A stretch of 64,000 bases of DNA from Terfezia claveryi (taxonomy: Eukaryota > Ascomycota > Pezizomycetes > Pezizales > Pezizaceae). Below, piece by piece: positions 10,330-21,015 of this stretch; position 1 is the first letter of the stretch; each line of letters starts with the position of its first letter. The translations under genes and the position numbers were made by a program. The notes under the pieces are model-generated. The model was not told the DNA's origin and made no database searches. It saw only the letters and a list, made by a program, of their open reading frames with translations. The stretch lies in assembly GCA_015179025.1 (NCBI GenBank), contig WHUX01000210.1, forward strand, positions 1 through 64,000, written 5' to 3'.

Positions 10330-11456
10330 GGCTATCTGATGGACTGGCTGGAAGAAAAGAGCACAGAAACTCAACCTGATCTCAACCCCCACTACACCCC
10401 CTTCCACTGCTCTACCCGCTTCACCTCCTTCACTCGCTCCACCCGCTCCACCAGCCCATCTCAGTCCTCTGCCGCCTCTCCCTCCGCCCCCCATTGATCA
10501 ACCTCGCGACAACGAACTACAGCTTGAGATCAAGAGGGAGAGGGAAGAAATCTGGAGGGAGAGGGAAGGAATCCGGAGGGGAGGGAAGTAGTGCAGAAAC
10601 AGGGGGAAGAAATATGGAAAGAGATTAGGGAGAAGATGGAAGAGATCAGCAGGGTGAAAGAAGTGTTCTGGAAAGAGTAGGAAAAGTTCTGCAAAGAGAA
10701 GGAAGAGTTCTGGAAGAGAAGGATGACCCTGCCGCCCCGTTACAGTCATCAACATCCATGCTCTCGTTCCCCTCATTGTCAGCATTCAAGATCTCATTCC
10801 CCTCATCGACAGTATTCGAGATCTCATTGCCCTCATGAACATGCAAGATCTCGTTCTTCCTGCCATTGCGCTCGTTCTTCCCGCCATCACTCTCTTTCTC
10901 CTCGCCGTCACTCTCGTTCTCCTCGCTGTCAATTTCGTTCTCCTTAACACCAAAGTCTGAGTTCTTATTCTCTCGACACCAAAATCTGAGATCCCATTCT
11001 CCTCGTCATCAATATCCACAATCCCGTTCTTCCTGTCATCATTTACATACTCGCTCCCCTCATCGGCATCTTTCCACTGGGTCTCCTCCTCATTACCAAT
11101 CCCGTTGGCTGCGCTGCTTTTCCACCATCCAAGGAAATGTCCATCTGTGTGCCCGGGAGGCCGTTGTGCGCCAAACATCTATAATGTCTCACGCAGACAT
11201 CGACGGGTCTTCCGTAGGCCGTCAGGAGCTCAAGATTTAGCCGCTACCACGAAAGGAGGGGGTTGAGCCCTGGAACTATCATCAAGTGGCTGCGCTGCTA
11301 AGACATCACCAACCACTAGTCATGGATGATCAGGACTTGGATGTTTTTGAGAGCAATATGTATAGTGGTGGGGCATTCTTAAAATGTGACAAAGACGAGT
11401 TCATTGCAGCAGGGCTACCTCGTGTCATTGCAATATCTTTGGATATCCTTGTATGA
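10330..11456 (+). pseudogene. Degraded Pro-rich / coiled-coil / repeat / SAM-like locus
   Basis: Read on the plus strand, a Pro-rich stretch (about 10385-10495, frame of PPAPPAHLSPLPP) runs into a charged coiled coil (ELQLEIKREREEIWRERE). A frameshift near 10580 follows, then more coiled coil (EEIWKEIREKMEEISRVKE), an in-frame TAG near 10678, a repeat tract (10753-11100), and finally an open stretch 11265-11456. That last stretch carries MDDQDLDVFESNMYSGGAFL then AAGLPRVIAI, which resembles the end of a SAM-like domain (D-L..F....GxAFL...GL). At least two frameshifts and several stops separate the parts. All frames of the repeat tract are open because unit lengths are multiples of three. The minus strand also reads as acidic EGNEI repeats, so strand is inferred from the coiled coil and SAM-like end. 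Confidence 0.4.
10753..10950. repeat. Coding-type minisatellite (about 30-nt then 21-nt units)
   Basis: About three units of AAGATCTCATTCCCCTCATC type (around 30 nt) are followed by about five 21-nt units such as CTCGTTCTTCCCGCCATCACT-like blocks (10847-10950). Degenerate copies continue to about 11100 after a one-base frame change. Confidence 0.65.
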
Positions 11457-12646
11457 AAAATTCAGGGCAAACGCAAACGTGACGATGAGGCAGATTTTTA
11501 TGGTATCTATTCTGCCAACTAACAAAAAATGCGAAAAAAATATGGGCCTTATCCTTTTTTTTAAAAAACTAACAAAAATTATATATAATATATATATATA
11601 TTTGTTTAAAAACCTACTCGTTGGAATTCCAATGTTCGGCTAACAATACAAAACATATTTTATTAGATATAAATATATTTGTGAATGCGAGAGAGGGGGT
11701 TTTGTATAAGGAAAAGAATTTACAAATTTTTGTGTCACTCCCTGAAACTGCCTGCTTGTCTAACTGGCAACAATATTGGGTATAGGGGTTTTCAAAACAC
11801 TCCAGACTGTCTCATGCAGTGTTGAGTTTTGCGACCCCAGTCATAGGCAGAAGCTACATTTTCCATTCTTGGGGGAGATCCCAAGCAGCTGGTTTCAACT
11901 TGAGGAAAAAGGAAACATTTCTCTTTTATGGAAGAGAGAAATTCAGGGAACTTTATGTGGCAGTAAGTAAAGAGTATGAGATTCCAAGGAACTGCTATGG
12001 CTCAGGGCGCGTTGCGGGTTAAGTGCGTCCCCTTGGGGGGGGCGTTAAAGGGGATTGGAATACGGAAGTGTGTGACCTCGCTCCACAAGAGGTCGCTTAT
12101 ACCTATGTCAATCCTTCGGCCACAAACTTGTTTTCCGCATTCCAACGAGTTTACAACAAACAGTACTTGAGTTACCTACCTGCATGGAGAGATGCTCAAG
12201 CGTCAGGAGAAGTAAGCAGTATGTTGTCCGTATACCCAAATACCTTGTACAAAGCACTTGCTGCAGTACCATGAGATGTACATTTGTTGAGGATGAGGAG
12301 TGCTTCCCCCGGCCAGATAAAACGAGCTGAGGGTAACTCAGAGTATTCTCAGAATATTCTCAGAGCTCAATCTAGCAAAGTAGTTCTCGTAAATGCCATA
12401 CTATATACTTACCGAGCTCGTTGTATCATACAACCAGAGTATCACATCAACCATCTATTTTGCGCTTGGGTAAATATCAAACAATATCTAATGTCCCGCC
12501 AAAAAAATACAACAAAACACAGAACCCTCCATCAAACGAACATTGCCAAACTAGACAAACCAACTCATAGCAAACCTCTAAAAACAAACCAAAAGTAGCT
12601 TGGAAAAAGACCAGTAACCCCCAACTCCCATCACAGCAAAAATTCA
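11457..12646. other. No secure gene; short coding-like ORFs
   Basis: AT-rich DNA with a TA run near 11580-11600. Plus-strand ORFs at 11776-11970, 11819-12022 and 12023-12274 (FSAFQRVYNKQYLSYLPAWR) have somewhat protein-like composition, but match no family I recognise. They change frame, so at most they are remnants. Confidence 0.4.
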
Positions 12647-14079
12647 TCATGACTTCTCCACCTCCCCCTCAACGACCACTTCCTTCTCACACTGTATCTG
12701 TAGCCAACACCGATACATCTTCAGTTGCCTCTTTCTATTAACCAACATCCTCCTATCGGTGCCGATTTTACTGACTAGTAGTCGTGTCGTCGCCCCTTCT
12801 TCCTCTGATGTAGATGTAGATGTCGACTCCTCCTTTTCCTGTGGTTTCACCTCCACATCCCCACCATTACCACCATCGCTGCTACTACTACTATTTTCCT
12901 TCCCCCCACCTCCTCCTCACCCCTCTTCTCTTCCAACTTCCCATCTACCTTCCCTCCCCACGGCCCCACGCTCATTCCCTCCTCTGCCGCCTTCCTCTCG
13001 TCCTCCCACCCCTCTAACCCCACCCTATCCCACCTCTCCTCAAATATATCTCTAATCTCCCTCTCCTCAAAAAAATACACCCTCGTCCCATCCCCCCTCA
13101 CATAAAAGTTCTCCCCCAACCACCTTCCCCCCTTCATCCTCACCTGCGCCAGATCCCCTCTTCCATAATCTCTAAACAGTACACTTCCGCCCGGTTTCAG
13201 CATCAGCTTCACATTCCGCACCGCTGCTTTCCACTGCCACGGCGCGAGCGCGGAGAAAACAAAGATGAGGATGATGATATCGAGGGAGTTCGGGGCGCAG
13301 GGGAGGTGTATTAGGTCCGGGTCAGCTAAATCCCAGACCTTCGCATCAACGCGCTGGGGGTGGTTCGCCACAAAGTCGGGTTGTGATCGTATAAGGGAGA
13401 CCGAGACGGCCGAAAAATCCGCCGCAGTAATATGAAACCCCTCTGACTGATTCTGCTTCAATACCGGGAAAAGGGTATTCCCCGCTCCTGCGCCCACTTC
13501 AAGAACTCTATACGGCCGAGCTTTAGGAGTACAAGCTTCTCTCAGCAGCGGGAATTCTTGACCCAGCCACTTTCGGTCTTTGAAGAAGTTGACGTTGTTG
13601 TTTGTGTAGAATTTGTTCCAGAATTTGTCCGGGTGGGCATGGAAGCGCTTTTTGTCGAAGGGGTTAACAGGGTTTGATTTTTGCGTCTGAATCTGGGTAG
13701 CCATGTGGCTGAGGTATTCCGGGTCGGGGGTGGCGTGGTCCCAGGCATTGTAGTCCCAGAGATTGTCTTCGGAGGAGAGGAGCCGCTGGCCGAATGTGAA
13801 GGGGGGAACTTTCTTTGGGTTGGCGGAGGGGCCGTAGCGGGATTTGAAGGGAGCGCCGGAGGGGGTGGAGAAGGCAGTTGAGAGGTCTTCGTCGGCCGAA
13901 GGGGTCGGGGTAGAGATAGCGGACGCAGGGGAGGAGGTTGAGGAAGGTGATGAGAATTCACTTATTGATGATGTCTCTGTTGAAACTGGTAATGAGGATG
14001 ATTTGTCGAGGTGGGCCGACTCCATTGCCACTGTGAGTGCCTCTGTGGCCTGGACGGCGTCGACGGCTCCTAATGTCAT
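12647..14079 (-). CDS. TRM140: tRNA (cytosine-32-N3)-methyltransferase, Trm140/METTL2 family
   Basis: The enzyme transfers a methyl group from SAM to N3 of C32 in tRNA-Thr/Ser. The family order is clear: a Ser/Thr-rich N-terminus (1-85), FWNKFYTNNNVNFFKDRKWL (153-172), SAM motif I VLEVGAGAGNT (192-202), ADFSAVSV, FVFSALAPWQW, LMLKPGGSVLFRDYGRGDLA, and NFYVRGDGTRVYFF. The family C-terminus (GTDRRMLVNRKRQLKMYRCW) lies in a second frame at 12647-12838. The junction is either an intron 12839-12909 (71 nt, phase 0, poor donor GTGGGG) or a one-base loss in the six-G run at 12902-12907. The intron model gives 453 residues. The start is the ATG at 14079. As in most filamentous fungi, there is no sign of the actin-binding extension found in budding yeast Abp140. 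The gene symbol is by family. Confidence 0.85.
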
Positions 14080-14582
14080 GCCTTCAGTTTCTGCTTGGCT
14101 TCTATTCTAGACAGTAGTGAGAGATGTATCCCGTGCGATTCTACTATATCTCCGTCGAAGGAGGTTGCGAGTGTTTGGTGCTGGTGTTGGAGTGTTTCTT
14201 TTGTTTGGTGGGGTTTGAAGGTTTTACTTTATGAGGCGACAAATCTCCAATATTTTGCGTTGAGCCATGCGCTTAGTACTTACTTAAGTAGTCAAGTGAA
14301 GCTAAGCTTCTTTGGGTAGCTGCCGTTTTGGGTAGTAGCCTAATGCTTATTACGTCTACTGGAACCATACCCAGTCGCGGAGGAAGAAAAGAGCTGGGGG
14401 AGATTCAGTTGAGCTGTGATTATTGATGTCGTAGCAAAGCTATCTTGATTACAGGAGGCCATATATATAGATGAACTGAAAGATGAATAGCACCCATCGA
14501 GTATTAAACTCAAATCTTCTAGACTACTTACTCAAGATGTCCTCATTGCCGCAGGCAGCTACAATGAACCGCTACATCCCGA
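14080..14582. other. Intergenic, no gene seen
   Basis: Upstream region of the methyltransferase and 3' flank of the small minus-strand ORF at 14583. Short ORFs only. Confidence 0.5.
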
Positions 14583-14912
14583 CTACACTTTCTCCTTTTC
14601 TTCCCTAGTTACTCCTGCTATAGACCTAATATCCTTATCCAATGTCTCCAAAATAGACTCCAAAGCCTCAATCATATCTGCCACCTCTCCACTTTCCCGT
14701 TTTGAAAGATCTTTGAGCTCTTTTAGCTTCCGCTCTCCATGTTGCTGGATGGCTCTTAGTTCCTCCAACATCGCTACAGTTTCATCTCCTTGTTGGTAGT
14801 TGGGGTCTCGCTTTTGAAGTTCTTCGGAAATGGGCATTAAGGCACTGAGCCCTTCTGCGGCCAAACGGTACCAGTGTAGGATGGTGGATAGCTTGAGATC
14901 TTGCTTTGACAT
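14583..14912 (-). CDS. Small hypothetical helical protein (109 aa)
   Basis: The ORF starts at an ATG in a good fungal context (AACAACATGTC) and encodes a soluble, charged, mainly helical protein. Heptad-like stretches EELRAIQQHGERKLKELKDL and MIEALESILETLDKDI could form a coiled coil. No motif identifies a family and no catalytic residues are evident. It may be a real small gene, or the surviving end of a larger one such as an N-terminal helical domain of a STAND-type protein. Nothing upstream continues it convincingly. Confidence 0.4.
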   Translation of the reverse strand: MSKQDLKLSTILHWYRLAAEGLSALMPISEELQKRDPNYQQGDETVAMLEELRAIQQHGERKLKELKDLSKRESGEVADMIEALESILETLDKDIRSIAGVTREEKEKV

Positions 14913-16367
14913 GTTGTTATTGCAGTGGAACTTATATTTTAGCAGATGTGGTGTTTTGTGGCAGGAATTGGGATGAGAATGTAGTTAGAATGGTGATGTC
15001 CCAGGCATATTAAGTATTTTCAGATCTCGAGGTCATGCAGCATACACAGTGGCCATGGGTCAATCACCTCGGCTTCTGGCTCCATAGTAACTGCTATTCT
15101 CGCACCAAGACTAACCCCGTACAGCAACAGAGTACTCTCATAGACAACGAGACAGACTCTATATATTGTCATTAATTATAGCAATCATACGCCAATCAAC
15201 ATAGAAGCGGAGAAGGAATGTCAACAGTTCGATTATCTACTATTTTAGACATTTTTTGCAGTGCTGGCACTGAAACAATATAAAATAGAGAAACTTATTA
15301 AAGTCGTCTCAGATTCGGACGTCTTGAAGAAACTAATCCAGGCAATTGCTGATTGGTTGAAGAGAGTACAAGAGAGCAAATCTCCCACGGCTCAAATCCG
15401 CCTGCTCTACAGATGGCATATCTACTTCCTAAGTAGTTTAGAGGTTGGAGAATTGAGGGTAACTGGTTTGTAGAACTTGCAGATTCCATTAATTTCATCT
15501 CTGCGTGATCCCAACCCGCTAGTCCAACGCTTTGCGCCCTTGTCAGTGACTATAACCCTCATCCGTATCTGCCGTTGTACCAGCTACGTTTCAATTGGGG
15601 CGCATATTAAGCGCATGTATAATAACAACATTATCTTCATCTCGTTGCCTTGCATCAGTTCACAGCCTCGTAAGGCATTTAGAGGCATGTAGTGGGAGAA
15701 AGAACCTTCTTCAACGACCGTCTTCTGCCTTTACCAAAAATATCCCATGTCCCTTCGTTAGATGAAGTTGTCTTTAGGACCTGGTAGCCTTCAATTCCAT
15801 CTACACGTTCAGGTCCACGTACAGCTTCCGCCAGGTGTGTTAATTTGCTTGTTATGTAAGCAACCTCATTATGTAAATTATGTTCATGTCGGAGGAACCT
15901 CGTCATAGCAAGGCTGACTGCGAATAAAGACTTAAAAGTTACTAGTTACTTCTATTTCTCTGGATTGTGAAAAATTTCAGAGTAGAGTTTAAGATTGAGG
16001 GAGTTCCATATTAACGTTGCCGTGCATCATGGGGAAATTTTTCATGATATTATTTATGATGGTTTTCTCAACTCTTCTATATTTGACATCGAACTCTTAT
16101 ATATGCATATGTTATTGTTTGTGGATGGCCTGGGAATGCAGTCTATTATCCATCCCTACGAGGACTTGGGTTTGCATCAGACTAGTGCTATAGCGTATGC
16201 TCTAGACTTCTCAATTTTCAGTTCTAACTGCGCCCACTACAGAAGAACACATTGCTTTACAGATCCACCCAGCCCTGAACACATGCTTGGTATCAATTTA
16301 TGTACCAACCCGTGTCCTAGCCAAATCTATTCTATGCTCACAAGCAAAGGAATGCAAGAAATCCTTC
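14913..16367. other. Gene-poor stretch with coding-like scraps
   Basis: A plus-strand ORF at 15261-15473 (LIKVVSDSDVLKKLIQAIAD) and a minus-strand ORF at 15679-15906 look partly protein-like. Neither has a family, an intron chain or a neighbour. The ORF at 15995-16417 runs into the 3' end of the aminopeptidase and is probably chance. Confidence 0.4.
15679..15906 (-). CDS. Possible small hypothetical protein (75 aa) or remnant
   Basis: This ATG-started ORF has mixed hydrophilic composition (HNEVAYITSKLTHLAEAVRG) and no recognised motif. It lies 770 nt upstream of the 14583-14912 ORF on the same strand, so the two could be parts of one decayed gene, but I could not join them by splice signals. 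Confidence 0.2.
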   Translation of the reverse strand: MTRFLRHEHNLHNEVAYITSKLTHLAEAVRGPERVDGIEGYQVLKTTSSNEGTWDIFGKGRRRSLKKVLSPTTCL

Positions 16368-19300
16368 CTATAGATTACTCGACTTCAAGTACGCATTGCT
16401 CTTCAGCCACTGGGTAACATCTTCCTTGTCCCTGCCTAACCATGCAGCCTTTGCCCTGATACCATCCAAGCTCTGCGCTAGACCTTGGTCGAAGCCCTTA
16501 GTGCTCCTATTAGAGAAGAAGTTCTGGATATCCTCAACAGCCGCCAAGCTAGTGAAGCTTGATGTGACGATCTGGACTACAGAACCTAACATGGATAGTC
16601 CGGGGGGGAGCTTGCGCTCAATAATGTCCCAGTTCTTCTGAGCCCATGCCCATAGGGCCTCGATTCCTTCCTTGTGGGTGCGAAGGGCGCCAATAGGAAG
16701 GTAGATCTAAATCAAGAACGATTTAGGTAAGAGAAGAGGTAATGTGGATGACTTGGTTACACTTACATCCTGTTCTTTCACTTCGCCACTTAAAGCCAGA
16801 TCAAGGCTACGCTGGATACATTTTGGGTCCGTGCTTCTCCCTAGGGATCGCAAAGCTGTGTTCTTTTCGTCACTGTTCGTTGAAGTCCTATAGGCATTAA
16901 GAATAACATCATACTAGAAATGTTGATTTTGGTTAGTCTCCAGCGCTCACAATATTCATTCCAAATATTACCTCTTTTTCGCCTCCACCTTCAAGCACAA
17001 TAGCATACACGCTGCCTCTGATATTAGGATGGATGGCCTTCTTATCTCCAGCCGCAAATTTTTCGAACATTTCCTTAGCGGCGGCAATAATCCTGTAGCT
17101 CCATTAGTTCATGTAGAGCCCTGGCTAGACGAGGCATTATACTTCTCATCTCCAGCCAAACCAGCGGTCCCAAACATCAACGCCTTCTTCTGCTGTAGAA
17201 GGTGACTGTCGCTATCCTTGAACTCCCACCCGATTTCGTGTGCTTGTGGGCTGACCAAAGCTTTCTGGAATGCTTTCAAGGCCTTCTTTGTCGCCTCATC
17301 CTCGAAAATCCATGCTCCTCGGATTGCGGAAACTCGAGCGGTGATCTCATCCCAAACGACTACCTCTTTCTCATCACTCATCTCGTTTAACAAGGCCAAT
17401 AGACCAGAGGTCCTTTGATAACCACTAGCGGCCAAAGCACCAGCATCGGCAACCACACCAGCTCTATCTTCAACGCTCAACAAACCTGACTTGGCAGCCG
17501 CCCCAAGTTTTGCGAGGCGCTCTGGGGGATACGAAGTTCTGTAGATGCCAGAGTGATCGGCATTCAATTTGTAGAAATCGGAGTCTTTAAGCTCGAGCGT
17601 TGTCTCCCTGCCATTCATAGCCAAGTCTTCCTGGACACCTTCCTTGGTCTTAAGGCCAAGAAATACTGGGTAAAGGGTTTGATCCTCATCGGGCTTGACA
17701 TCGGCGGTCCTCAGGAACCTGTTTTGGCGAAGGTGGATGTTCCTCCCATCCTCTGTGACAGTGATAACTGGATATCCGACCTTCTTGGTCCAAATATTCA
17801 TGATCTTCCCGACATCCTTCCCACTAGCATCGCTCAATGAAGCCCAAAGGTCGGACGTCGTAGTGTTTTCATAGGCGTGCTTCTTCAAGTATCGCCTGAT
17901 GCCCTCCATGAACACGTCTTCACCGAGATACTTGGAAATCATACGGAGAACGCATGAACCCTTGGAATACGATATCGCGTCGAAAATTTGGTTGATCTCA
18001 TCAGTTCTCTTCACAGGAACCTCAATAGGATGGCTACTTCGGAGCGAGTCCAACGACAAGGCACTTTGAAGGTTATCTGTGACGTATCCTTCCCAAACCT
18101 TCCACTCTGGATAAAAGACATTGCAAGAGTACCACGACATCCTACATAATATCAAATCTCTGTTCGTAAAAAACTCCGCAAGGTAGGACTCACCAAGTTG
18201 CGAAACCTTCATTGAGCCAGAGACCATCCCAGAAGTCCATAGTGACCAAGTTTCCAAACCATTGGTGAGCAAGTTCATGTTGAACGACTGTGGGAAAGTC
18301 AGTAGATCTACATATATAGTATTATCATGATCAACGCACCTTCAGCAACCCTCTGCTTTGTGTTTGCACCGCTAGTGGTTTCATCGAAAAGCAAGTCTAC
18401 CACTCTGTAGGTAATCAAGCCCCAATTCTCCATCGCTCCGGCGCTAAAATCCGGGATAGCAACCATGTCCATCTTGGGCAATGGGAATGGGCTGGCGAAG
18501 GTCTCTTCATAAAAGCTCAGAGTTTTGGCTGCAAGTTCCAAGGAAAAGTGTCCATGCTGTTCGTTACCGGGGGTGGTATATACTCGAACAGGAACACGGA
18601 AGGCCTTAGTCTCAATATACCTAAGGTCACCAATGATGAAGGCCAACAACTGGGTTTGAAGTCAGTGATGAATTAGGGTAGGTAAGCAGCATCAGAAAAA
18701 ACGCACGTAGCTTGACATTGGCGGACTCTTGTTGAAGTTGACTTGCTTCTTTCCTGATGGAAGCTCCTTCTCGTCCTTCACATCCATGTTGGACAGGCAT
18801 GTGAACTTCTTGTCCGCAATGAGGGAAACCTCATATGTACACTTGAGGGCTGGTTCATCAAAGCATGGGAAAGCCTGCCATAACAGTCAGCTAAAATCTA
18901 ATCGACTACTCTTGAAATTGGGACTTACCCGCCGAGCATCAGTCGGTTCCATCTGAGTCGTGGCCAAATACCTAGTGCTTCCGTCTTCAGCCTTGTAAGA
19001 CGAGCGGTAGAAACCTAACAATAATCAGCTAAATTCCCAAAGTAAACAGCATTGGCCTGCGAAACGAACCTGCCAGTTTATCGTTCAAGGTTCCTGAAAA
19101 GGTTATAGTCAATTGTGCCTTGCTTCCCCCTGGAGCAGCGTCCTGAAACTCGAATGTGGCCCACTGTTTATCCTCATTGTACCTGGAAAGATAGAATTAG
19201 GATCATTTGGGATGCAAAGATCTGAAGTAGCTCACTTTATTGCCTTCTGTTGCTGCGTGATTGTACCCCCATGGGAGAGCTTTGCATTATGAATATTGAG

Positions 19301-19834
19301 CTCCACAGCATTCACTGAAATATCAGTAGTATCTTCTAGAATATCTAAGCTATTCTCTGTCAGGAACTCTGCTCGACAAACAGAACCAATGGGTTGGATG
19401 GCCTACTCAATGACCACTGAGCCCTCGAATGTGAACTTCTCGAAGTCCGGCTCGAGAGTAAGATGATAATTTTTGGGCTTCACATTCGCTGGTAGAATCT
19501 CCCTGCCGGCAGTGATATCAACCACACTCCCTGGAGAGTCACTATCGAGTCCACGCTGTTGACACATCCTGCGGTGAGAACAGTATCGGACAAAAGCTTT
19601 AGGCGATAACGTCCAATTGTTTTGCAGCGAGATATTCCGTCGGTTGTAAGAAAGCAAACTGGAGTTGACGTCGGCAGTGTAGCTAGCAAAGATAGGAAGT
19701 TTTGTTGTGAACGGTGCTCGGGTTGACAGACTGGGTCTAGAGGCGGGGAATAGTGGGGACTTGGTGGGGCACACGTAGCTGCAACGGCCAATTGGCCGTG
19801 TGATTGCCTTACTTAACCTCAGGATATTCCGCAT
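16368..19834 (-). CDS. APE2: M1 zinc aminopeptidase (Ape2/Aap1 type), 11 exons
   Basis: It removes N-terminal residues from peptides. Exons: 19407-19834, 19236-19349, 19070-19182, 18929-19014, 18707-18874, 18340-18649, 18194-18287, 17143-18141, 16972-17092, 16767-16913, 16368-16706; all phases agree and give 972 residues. The substrate-recognition GAMENWG is in exon 6, and the zinc site HELAHQW with LNEGFATW downstream is in exon 7. [20 protein letters not shown] marks the usual start of the catalytic region, and FEGSVVIDLDI spans intron 1. Two starts are possible. The ATG at 19834 adds a basic, Ser/Arg-rich leader ([14 protein letters not shown]) that looks like a mitochondrial targeting peptide. 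The ATG at 19567 (MCQQRG) gives 883 residues, the usual cytosolic length. Introns are 50-75 nt with standard borders. The gene is divergent from cytochrome c peroxidase. The gene symbol is by family; AAP1 is the close alternative. Confidence 0.92.
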
Positions 19835-21015
19835 TTTCAGAGTACCTATGGGATTGCCGCTCGAAGTCAGAAAAGAGGGGTATGATTTTCCCTTCTCCCC
19901 CAAAGCACAATTGGACAACTGATAGGTAACAGTTCTCTACTAGATATTCTCGATCGGCTGCACGGCTTCGACTGAGCCAATCGACCTCGAATTGGAGTTC
20001 TAAACAGACGATAGTCGTGCTAGTCTCGGGCTCTGTCCGTCTGGCTGCCCGCCGTTGAGGTCCCAAACCGAGATTTACTGTGCAAACCAGGCTAGGCCAA
20101 GCTCCCGATTCTCGTGACCAGGGCGCTTACTCAGCGGAGTTTGGTTAGAGCGGTACATAACTACGGAGTACTGTATGCACCTATGTACTGTACATACAAC
20201 TTCCCGATCCTTGCGAAATATGCATACCCGTGCAAAGGTCTAGACCGCTTACTTATCCCACTTGCATTTGGCTCCCGGGCCGGCAAATCAGAGTTCACGT
20301 GCATTAACTCGGCATCCGGCTACCCATTTTAAGCCGCTCCCGACATTGTTGGAGATTGAGTAGAAAAATCTGGCCTTTTTATATATGAGAGCGAAAGCTA
20401 TTGTAGTACTAAAGTGTGGGGGAGCGGTATGGTCATATGTATGTATGTCTGGTTAATACAGTACATATCCGTAGGCTATGATGCTTTAATCGCCAGCGCC
20501 AATGAGCCAGTATCACCATCAACATTAAGCAACGACCGGTAAGCGGTCAAAATTGCAAAAGTAGGGAGGATTGTTTGTCTACCCTCATGCCAATAATGAA
20601 ATGCGTAAAGTATACAGAAATTCATCGAAAGGCCGTCGATATTAGCTTCAAGTCCGGAGCTCCCCCCCGGTTGGTGCTAAATGCATTCAACGACTTATCG
20701 ACGGCGCGAGGAAATAATACCCCAAATGCCCCTTAGCTGATTGGCTGATATACCTGAATTTTGGGTCGTAGAGAACTGAAGAGCGTTCGGCAGGGACCGC
20801 TCGTGGGTTTCTTATTCAGTGATCAGGGAGGGCATTACAAAGCAGTATATAAGGTTGGAATGAAGCCTTTGCTCACTTTACTTTCAATCCCAGAGCCCAG
20901 ACATACTCCGATCACAACTCCTCCATACCGAGGATTGACCCTACTGCCTATTGATCAGCACTCAGCGTTGATCATTGAAGCTCTCTTCCGTTACCAGACT
21001 CCATCAGCCACAATT
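19835..21015. other. Shared divergent promoter region, aminopeptidase / cytochrome c peroxidase
   Basis: 1.18 kb between two divergent starts. CCAAT-type sites occur near 19975 (AGCCAATCG) and 20735 (GATTGGCTGA on the plus strand). The plus-strand ORF that begins at 20761 merely reads into the peroxidase exon and is not needed. Confidence 0.5.
20846..20853 (+). promoter_or_regulatory. TATA box of the cytochrome c peroxidase gene
   Basis: TATATAAG lies 163-170 nt upstream of the peroxidase ATG, with pyrimidine-rich DNA between, a spacing compatible with a fungal core promoter. Confidence 0.4.

Noticed and set aside
15995..16417. 140-codon plus-strand ORF
   Set aside because: It runs into the last exon of the aminopeptidase in antisense and has no recognisable domain.
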